9,650 nucleotides of DNA from a bacterium (GTDB lineage Bacteria > UBP14 > UBA6098 > B30-G16), in assembly GCA_027064665.1 (NCBI GenBank), contig JAMOPH010000296.1, positions 1-9,650 on the forward strand, given 5' to 3'. A program made the translations under genes and the position numbers. Each line of letters opens with the position of its first letter. Position 1 is the first letter of the stretch. Below the pieces are notes generated by a model that was not told the DNA's origin, searched no databases, and worked only from the letters and a program-made list of their open reading frames with translations. Of this stretch, positions 1 to 4,141 are shown in pieces.

Positions 1-2
1 AT

Positions 3-353
3 GTAGCCGGGGGAGCGCAGGTGCTGGTCTATGCCTTTGTTATCGTGCTGGCGCTTCAGCAGTTGGGGCTGGATACCACAATTCTAATGAGCAACATAAG
101 CATCATAATCGCCGGGGTTATGCTCGCTTTCGCCATATCCTTCGGGCTCGGAAGCAGGGAGGTTATGGATAATATCGTCAGAATGCACTATCTCCGCGAT
201 GTTATATCCATCGGCGACACGATAGATATTGACGAAATTTCCGGCAAAGTCGCAAAAATCACCAGAACCGGCGTGATAATCCAGACTGATGACGGCACGA
301 TGCACTTTATAAGTGCGCAGATTTTGTCGGAATATTTCTCCTTCAAGCAGTAA
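3..353 (+). CDS. MscS-like mechanosensitive channel, C-terminal part (5' truncated)
   Basis: This is the 3' end of a gene that enters from the left edge; the frame is open from base 3 and the true start lies outside the window, so the GTG at 21 is not a convincing start. The visible 116 residues hold two hydrophobic helices (roughly VLVYAFVIVLALQQLGL and ISIIIAGVMLAFAISFGLGS). The second is glycine- and alanine-rich, like the pore helix of MscS proteins. A short beta domain follows, with RDVISIGDTIDID matching the pattern (R-x-F-x-V-G-D-x-I-x-I) seen just after the MscS pore. The protein ends soon after this beta layer, so it lacks the large C-terminal vestibule of E. coli MscS and resembles the short conserved-TM-helix channel proteins. 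Expected role: inner-membrane tension-gated channel that relieves osmotic downshock. No terminator follows, and the next gene starts 24 bases later, so co-transcription is possible. Confidence 0.75.
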   Translation, partial: VAGGAQVLVYAFVIVLALQQLGLDTTILMSNISIIIAGVMLAFAISFGLGSREVMDNIVRMHYLRDVISIGDTIDIDEISGKVAKITRTGVIIQTDDGTMHFISAQILSEYFSFKQ

Positions 354-377
354 ACAACCAAAACAGGAGGTATAGTT

Positions 378-1478
378 ATGAGATTCACAGGAGCAGTCCT
401 CGCAGTTATGCTGATTGCGGGCGTGATGTGGGGCGTTAGCATCAGGGATTACACCCCGCCCACAAGCAGTCTCACCGATGCGGACCTGTCGGCGTCCTAC
501 ACCTACAAGGCGCAGGATTCAGTGGAGGCGAACGCCGGCGATATGAGTTTGACCTTCATCAAGTTCTACGAATCCCTGCCGTTCGGGTGGAAAATTCAGA
601 GTTCCGGCGGTCTGGACTACAACGGACTGCGGGATGAGAAGAAACTGCAGTATTCAGCGGATTTCCGCGGGCAGGTGCACAAGTATCTCAAGGGCGACCT
701 GTTCGGGTATTTCTCCCTGACCGTCGCCGGGCAAACCGACTACGACCACGCTGACGCCACCGCCTTTGTGGGTGCGGGATACGGACGCTACATCAACGCC
801 ACCTCTATGGCGCGGGCGCTCAGAATTCAGGAGGAACTTCAGGAGGCGGAAGTAATCTCCGGTGACCTTGAGGACGATATCTTAGTGGAACTCGCAAAAA
901 CCATAGACACCCGCGACCAGTACGAACTGGAACGGGATTATTTCGCACAGATCCAGAAGGTCCTGGAGAAATCCTCAAAAATTGACCGACTTGACGGCGT
1001 GGCGATGTACAGAATCATTCAGGTCCTTGAAAACGAGGTGGTCAACGACAGGTACTACGGCTACAATGTTGGGATGGGCATCGGGTATGAGATTTCCAAC
1101 CCCTACTCCGGCGATACTCAGGATCCCACCTCGGAGATTTTCGCCAATTTTGCCTATCCGTTCAACCTGAGGAGCCAGTTCAACGAGTCAATCCGGTTTG
1201 AAACCAGTCTAACCGATTTCGGCAAGCAGTACACTCTGACCTCAACCACCACCTTCAGTTATGAACTCTCCGACAGGGTTCGGGATGTGGTGTCCTATCA
1301 ACTGGTGGGGACCAAGTCCACCGACGCCGACGCCGTCTTCACCCACACGCTGACCAACTCGTTCCGGTTCTACATTGAGAACAAGATTTCGCTGAACTTT
1401 GACCTGTCGCTGATAAAGTCCGGCGACGAGAAACTGAGCAAGTCGGTGGGGTTTGCCATCGGCTACGATGTGTTCTGA
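378..1478 (+). CDS. Predicted outer-membrane beta-barrel protein with internal helical segment
   Basis: I do not recognise a named family. The 366-residue product starts with a signal peptide (residues 1-19, basic start then a hydrophobic core, cleavage probably after GVMWG). After about residue 35 it is dominated by alternating hydrophobic/polar stretches rich in Tyr, Phe, Ser, Thr and Gly, and it ends in the aromatic GYDVF; both are typical of outer-membrane barrels recognised by BamA. Residues about 143-222 differ. They are charged, rich in Glu, Leu, Ile and Lys, and read as several amphipathic helices between two beta-rich parts (about 35-140 and 226-366). They could form a plug, a periplasmic domain or an oligomerisation element. 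The start is fixed by AGGAGG at 365-370, seven bases before the ATG. A terminator hairpin follows at 1511. Likely role: outer-membrane porin-like or structural protein; substrate unknown. Confidence 0.7.
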   Translation: MRFTGAVLAVMLIAGVMWGVSIRDYTPPTSSLTDADLSASYTYKAQDSVEANAGDMSLTFIKFYESLPFGWKIQSSGGLDYNGLRDEKKLQYSADFRGQVHKYLKGDLFGYFSLTVAGQTDYDHADATAFVGAGYGRYINATSMARALRIQEELQEAEVISGDLEDDILVELAKTIDTRDQYELERDYFAQIQKVLEKSSKIDRLDGVAMYRIIQVLENEVVNDRYYGYNVGMGIGYEISNPYSGDTQDPTSEIFANFAYPFNLRSQFNESIRFETSLTDFGKQYTLTSTTTFSYELSDRVRDVVSYQLVGTKSTDADAVFTHTLTNSFRFYIENKISLNFDLSLIKSGDEKLSKSVGFAIGYDVF

Positions 1479-1510
1479 TGTAGGTCAAACTCTGAAGCGA
1501 GATTGCAAAG

Positions 1511-1544
1511 AACCCCGCCCGGCGAAAGATTGGGTGGGGGTTTT
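1511..1544 (+). terminator. Rho-independent terminator after the barrel gene
   Basis: AACCCCGCCC at 1511-1520 pairs with GGGTGGGGGTT at 1532-1542, with one bulged G and one G-U pair. The 11-base loop contains GAAA, and the 3' side of the stem runs into TTTT. It lies 33 bases past the stop of the barrel gene and is correctly oriented to end that transcript. Confidence 0.65.
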
Positions 1545-1636
1545 GCTGGCGCAATAACATAGTATCCAGTTATCGGTTGTTAAATTGAGTTGGATGGAAG
1601 AAGCAGTTTTTAGGGAGTTGGTGGGAAGGATAAACG

Positions 1637-1667
1637 AGCCAGCAGACGAGGCATCTGCTGGCTTTTT
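1637..1667 (+). terminator. Rho-independent terminator hairpin
   Basis: A perfect 10-bp stem, AGCCAGCAGA (1637-1646) and TCTGCTGGCT (1654-1663), encloses a 7-base loop and is followed by TTTTT. No gene sits directly upstream, so it may be a second stop for the barrel transcript, or the end of a small untranslated RNA or lost gene lying between 1545 and 1636. Confidence 0.65.
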
Positions 1668-1724
1668 GGCGTCCCTTGGATTAGATTTTGTTTGGAAAAA
1701 CCAGTCCCCAAAAGGAGGACACCG

Positions 1725-1993
1725 ATGATAAATTATTATCCCACAGTTCCGAAGTCAAGCAATAGGATACGGGTCAACCTTGAGATGGTAAGGTATGCGA
1801 AAAAGTTCGGCATTTGGACGACGGCGAGGCATTTTGGGACTACGTGCGTGACTGTGCAGATTTGAGTCCAGGTTCTCCACTTGAGTTGCTCAGGGCGCAC
1901 TATCCCGATGCACCAGTCCACATAGCAACACTACCCCCTGTGGATGTATCCCGCTTCATCCAACTCCCAACCCCTGGATACCATATTTGGTAA
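1725..1993 (+). pseudogene. Decayed transposase remnant (HTH N-terminus plus out-of-frame tail)
   Basis: A strong ribosome binding site (GGAGG at 1714-1718) precedes an ATG at 1725 that opens only 46 codons. The product contains LEMVRYAKKFGI and TARHFGTTCVTVQI, which match the first helix-turn-helix of IS481-type or related DDE transposases (pattern: A-K-x-x-G-I-x-x-x-A-R-x-F-G-T-T-x-x-T-V-x-x-W). The frame stops with TGA at 1863, just where the family usually has a conserved Trp, consistent with a TGG-to-TGA change. A different frame, open from 1784 to TAA at 1991, reads SPLELLRAHYPDAP and LPPVDVSRFIQLPTPGYHIW, which resembles the extreme C-terminus of such transposases. The catalytic core is absent. 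The simplest reading is an insertion sequence reduced by internal deletion and a frame change. The HTH assignment is fairly firm; the tail assignment rests on recall and could be chance. Confidence 0.5.
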
Positions 1994-2021
1994 AGCAGTC
2001 AAAAAAATTTTGGATAAGATA

Positions 2022-2050
2022 TTGACTTTGTCGGGGAGAAGGATTAAAAT
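2022..2050 (+). promoter_or_regulatory. Sigma-70-type promoter of the SRP RNA
   Basis: TTGACT (2022-2027) is separated by exactly 17 bases from TAAAAT (2045-2050), near-consensus -35 and -10 boxes. The predicted start, 7-8 bases downstream, coincides with the first base of the SRP RNA terminal stem at 2058. This agreement makes it the best-supported promoter in the window. An A/T-rich tract (AAAAAAATTTT, 2001-2011) just upstream could act as an UP element. Confidence 0.8.
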
Positions 2051-2057
2051 AGTAATT

Positions 2058-2332
2058 GGTCCGCGCTAAGCGGGGGGGTGCCGGTCCCCTGTACCCGAAA
2101 CCCGGCATATGCGGGGCTGAATTCCCGTTTTGAGGTTCACCTGCTGTGGAGGTAGGGCTGTGATGGTGGCGATGATGTTCGGGTCCTGCGCAAGGGACGC
2201 CTCCTGAACCCCGCCAGGCCCGGAAGGGAGCAACGGTAGGGAGGTAAGTTCCTGTGCCGCAGGGTCGCCCGAGCGGAGTCACCTGACCAGCGCTCCCCAC
2301 GGTAAGGGAACCGAGAAACGGGTGCGCGGACC
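2058..2332 (+). ncRNA. ffs: Signal recognition particle RNA, large bacterial type (4.5S/scRNA)
   Basis: This is the RNA scaffold of the signal recognition particle, which binds Ffh and targets nascent membrane and secreted proteins to FtsY and the Sec translocon. The 5' end GGTCCGCGC (2058-2066) pairs perfectly with GCGCGGACC (2324-2332), defining a 275-base molecule. After the 5' stem come CGCTAAGCGGGG, CCCTGTACC, GGGGCTGAAT and GAGGTTC, which line up in order with the Alu domain of the Bacillus subtilis scRNA. The Ffh-binding tip follows: GTCCTGCGCAA, then CCAGGCCCGGAAGGGAGCAA with the GGAA tetraloop at 2222-2225, and the return strand TGTGCCGCAGGGT. It is therefore the long, Alu-containing form, not the roughly 110-base 4.5S RNA of enterobacteria. 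No hairpin plus T-run follows it, so transcription may continue into the TPR gene with processing at the terminal stem. Confidence 0.95.
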
Positions 2333-2370
2333 ACCTGTTTCAATTTTAATTTCACAAGGAGACTCTCATA

Positions 2371-3294
2371 ATGACGGTCACTGTCGGAATTATCCTTGTG
2401 GTGCTCAGTCTTGCCATCCTGATTTTCGCTCTGGTCAGGGCAAAACGCCAGTCATCACAATCCGAACCCCTGGTGGATGAGGATACCGTCATCCAGCAAT
2501 CCTTTGAGATTGTGGATACCCTTGATAACCCCGAGCAATACAGCAAAATTTTGCTCTCTCAGGAACCTGTTGAGGTGCGTCTGGCAAAACTTTTTGACCA
2601 GTTGTTCGCCGGGGGCAAAATTTCCCCTGCCGAAAAGGTGGCAAAACTTCTGGTGCAGTTCGCCCCGGACCTTGCCGCAGGATATGCCCGCCTCGGATTG
2701 GCTCACCTGAGGATGGGCAACCTTGAATCCGCCGAGAAAAACCTCAGAACTGCGCTGGAGATTGACCCCGAAGATGTCCGCTCCGCCAACAACCTCGGAT
2801 ATATACTCAACCAGCGGGGAAGATATGCCGAATCGGTGGCGGTGCTGGAGTCGGTTCTGGGCGAGGATGAGCAAAATGTAGTGACTTTAGTCAACCTCGG
2901 AATCGCAAAATACCATATCGGCGATGTTGACGGCGCATACGAACTTCTGAACTCGGCATACAAGAAAAACCCAAATATCCCCGAGGTGCATCTGTATATC
3001 GGGCACTGCCTCAGGCAATTTGGCGACGAAAAGCGGGCGCAAATCGCCTACGCCAGATACGAGGAACTCAAGAAGGCAAAAGAGCAGGATGCCCGGCAGT
3101 CGGAATCGCCCAGAAATGAGGAGAAAGAATCTGCAGAACCGCAGAAGGAAACCGAAAGTTCCCCTGACAAGGAAGAAGGCGGGGAAAAATCTGTTGCCTC
3201 CGGGGGACAAGAGGAGCAAATTGAGGAGGAAATAGTGGTCCCCGACCGCAAGGAGACCATCACGGAGCAGGAGGACTCTCAGGAGGAGAAATGA
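2371..3294 (+). CDS. Membrane-anchored TPR repeat protein with acidic tail
   Basis: The 307-residue protein has one N-terminal transmembrane helix (residues about 4-24, uncleaved, followed by RAKR, which suggests an N-out/C-in anchor). A linker or degenerate repeat region (about 35-100) follows, then three to four tetratricopeptide repeats (about 102-135, 136-169, 170-203, 204-236). The repeats show the usual spacing of small and hydrophobic residues, for example AGYARLGLAHLRMGNLESAE and NNLGYILNQRGRYAESVAVL. Residues 237-307 form a disordered tail rich in Glu, Lys, Ser and Gln. TPRs bind other proteins, so this is likely a scaffold for an envelope complex; partner unknown. AGGAG at 2357-2361 supports the ATG at 2371. 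It lies 38 bases after the SRP RNA, with no clear promoter or terminator between. Its stop overlaps the next start (ATGA at 3291-3294), which implies translational coupling. Confidence 0.85.
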   Translation: MTVTVGIILVVLSLAILIFALVRAKRQSSQSEPLVDEDTVIQQSFEIVDTLDNPEQYSKILLSQEPVEVRLAKLFDQLFAGGKISPAEKVAKLLVQFAPDLAAGYARLGLAHLRMGNLESAEKNLRTALEIDPEDVRSANNLGYILNQRGRYAESVAVLESVLGEDEQNVVTLVNLGIAKYHIGDVDGAYELLNSAYKKNPNIPEVHLYIGHCLRQFGDEKRAQIAYARYEELKKAKEQDARQSESPRNEEKESAEPQKETESSPDKEEGGEKSVASGGQEEQIEEEIVVPDRKETITEQEDSQEEK

Positions 3295-3752
3295 AGAGGG
3301 CGCTCACGATTGCCATAATAACAATTGCGGGTGTGATTTTCGCCGGCGAGTGCGTTGTGATTTTGCCGTTTTCGGTGGTCAATGCCAATCCGCAGTGGGA
3401 GGATTCGCTGAGGGTGGCTTTCTCCAAGCAGTTGCAGGGCTACGGCTATGAGATTTTTGAGACCGACTCATTTTGCTATGATATTCCCTGCGCCGGCGAG
3501 ATTGCCCGCCGGTTGCACACATCTTTGGCGCTTTTCGGAACCGTTGCCGGTTTCGGTGACCAGGTGGTGATAACCTCATACCTTGTGCGCAGCGACGACG
3601 AAATTGAGGGAAAATCCCGGGTCAGCGTCAAGGATTTGACCGAACTTTCCTCGGCGGTTGAGTCTGTGATAAAGGATTTTTTCCCCGAAAAATTTTCCCT
3701 TCCCGATTCGGCGAATGTGCCCGGCGACAGCGCACGGGTTTCGCCGGAGTGA
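3291..3752 (+). CDS. Small secreted protein of unknown function, coupled to the TPR gene
   Basis: The 153-residue product begins with a clear signal peptide (KR followed by a hydrophobic core, cleavage near residue 18-19, FAG-E). The mature part opens with CVVILPFSV, then a predicted helix (DSLRVAFSKQLQGYGYEIFE) and strand-rich LALFGTVAGFGDQVVITSYLVRS. This order (a strand with V-x-P-F, a helix selecting residues of a long-lived Rossmann-like fold, then G-x-V/I and V-x-L-V) recalls the periplasmic proteins that resemble the TolB N-terminal domain, CsgG, FlgO or LpoB. I cannot choose among them. Cys62 and Cys67, in FCYDIPC, could form a disulfide; Cys21 sits close to the cleavage site without a lipobox. 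The ATGA overlap with the upstream TPR gene suggests that the two proteins are made in fixed proportion and may work together in the envelope. Confidence 0.7.
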   Translation: MKRALTIAIITIAGVIFAGECVVILPFSVVNANPQWEDSLRVAFSKQLQGYGYEIFETDSFCYDIPCAGEIARRLHTSLALFGTVAGFGDQVVITSYLVRSDDEIEGKSRVSVKDLTELSSAVESVIKDFFPEKFSLPDSANVPGDSARVSPE

Positions 3753-3786
3753 GGGAAAAATTTTTGAATTTTTGGTCAAAAAAATC

Positions 3787-3814
3787 TTGCGCGAACTTTG
3801 GGTGTCAATATATT
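3787..3814 (+). promoter_or_regulatory. Likely promoter of tRNA-Phe
   Basis: TTGCGC (3787-3792) and TATATT (3809-3814) are 16 bases apart, with the tRNA beginning 12 bases after the -10 box. The sequence upstream of the -35 (3756-3785) is almost pure A/T, as in the UP elements of stable-RNA promoters. Part of it (AAAAATT/AATTTTT, 3756-3773) could instead form a weak A/T hairpin at the end of the preceding gene. Confidence 0.5.
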
Positions 3815-3825
3815 AGCATTTGCCT

Positions 3826-3898
3826 GCTGGGGTAGCTCAGTTGGTAGAGCACAGGACTGAAAATCCTGGTGTCGGCAGTTCGATTCTGCCCCCCAGCA
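3826..3898 (+). tRNA. tRNA-Phe (anticodon GAA)
   Basis: The 73 bases fold into a complete cloverleaf. The acceptor stem is GCTGGGG/CCCCAGC, the D arm GCTC-AGTTGGTA-GAGC, the anticodon arm CAGGA-CTGAAAA-TCCTG, the variable loop GTGTC and the T arm GGCAG-TTCGATT-CTGCC, with A as discriminator. The anticodon is GAA (3859-3861), which reads Phe codons UUC and UUU. CCA is not encoded; a run of seven Ts (3899-3905) follows at once and may stop transcription, so a CCA-adding enzyme is required. A36-A37-A38 (3861-3863) is the context recognised by MiaA, which is encoded about 3.1 kb downstream. Confidence 0.97.
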
Positions 3899-3903
3899 TT
3901 TTT

Positions 3904-4057
3904 TTATTTTCCCAAACTCCGCAGAATTTCGCTCACCCATCGGCGGACATCCTCGTTCCTCAAAGGACTCCTTCAGCCATCGGGCAAAAACCTCGGTGGA
4001 GCCCCGCCTTGTGTCATAGATTATACAGTCCCTCACGCAGACAATATAGATTCGCAT
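3904..4057 (-). pseudogene. Apparent flavodoxin-like gene remnant next to tRNA-Phe
   Basis: On the minus strand an ATG at 4057 opens a frame whose residues 11-36 read CIIYDTRRGSTEVFARWLKE and SFEERG. This looks like the first strand, phosphate-binding loop (D-T-x-x-G-S-T-E) and first helix of a flavodoxin. The resemblance ends after residue 36, and the frame then runs uselessly into the antisense of the tRNA. In a neighbouring frame over 3904-3960 the sequence reads NEDVRRWVSEILRSLGK followed by a stop at 3904-3906, which looks like a final amphipathic helix. First and last elements of an FMN-binding fold with about 100 codons missing would fit an internal deletion. No convincing ribosome binding site or promoter was found. 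The match is short, so chance remains possible; if real, the gene is dead. Confidence 0.4.
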
Positions 4058-4089
4058 TTCCCGTTAGCCAAGCACATCCGCCTATCTTA

Positions 4090-4118
4090 TTGACTTTCCC
4101 CGACATTTTGCGCATATT
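4090..4118 (+). promoter_or_regulatory. Likely promoter of the ligA operon
   Basis: TTGACT (4090-4095) is followed after 17 bases by CATATT (4113-4118). The -35 hexamer and spacing are the same as in the SRP RNA promoter. The predicted start near 4125 would give a short leader of about 17 bases containing the ribosome binding site GGAGGG (4130-4135). Confidence 0.5.
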
Positions 4119-4141
4119 TTTGCAAAAACGGAGGGAAATCT

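Larger units (their letters stand above)
1479..2057. other. Gene-poor stretch between the barrel gene and the SRP RNA
   Basis: No intact protein gene is supported here. The stretch holds two terminator hairpins (1511 and 1637), a decayed transposase (1725-1993) and the SRP RNA promoter (2022-2050). A 44-codon open frame at 1594-1728 runs through the second hairpin, lacks a ribosome binding site and looks accidental, although its stop overlaps the start of the transposase remnant. An imperfect direct repeat, TTTGGAAAAACCAGTC (1691-1706) and TTTGGTAAAGCAGTC (1986-2000), flanks the remnant. It is short and may be chance. Confidence 0.6.

Noticed and set aside
1594..1728. 44-codon + strand frame ending in ATGA overlap with the HTH remnant
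   Set aside because: No ribosome binding site, and it runs through a perfect terminator hairpin; the coding potential looks accidental.
1863..1865. TGA read as tryptophan (recoding) in the HTH frame
   Set aside because: Restoring Trp fits the HTH motif, but the frame soon meets TAG at 1923 and other genes here use TGA as a normal stop, so mutation is simpler.
1956..2355. Minus-strand open frames of 114 and 72 codons
   Set aside because: They lie antisense to the SRP RNA, whose conserved structure explains the sequence.
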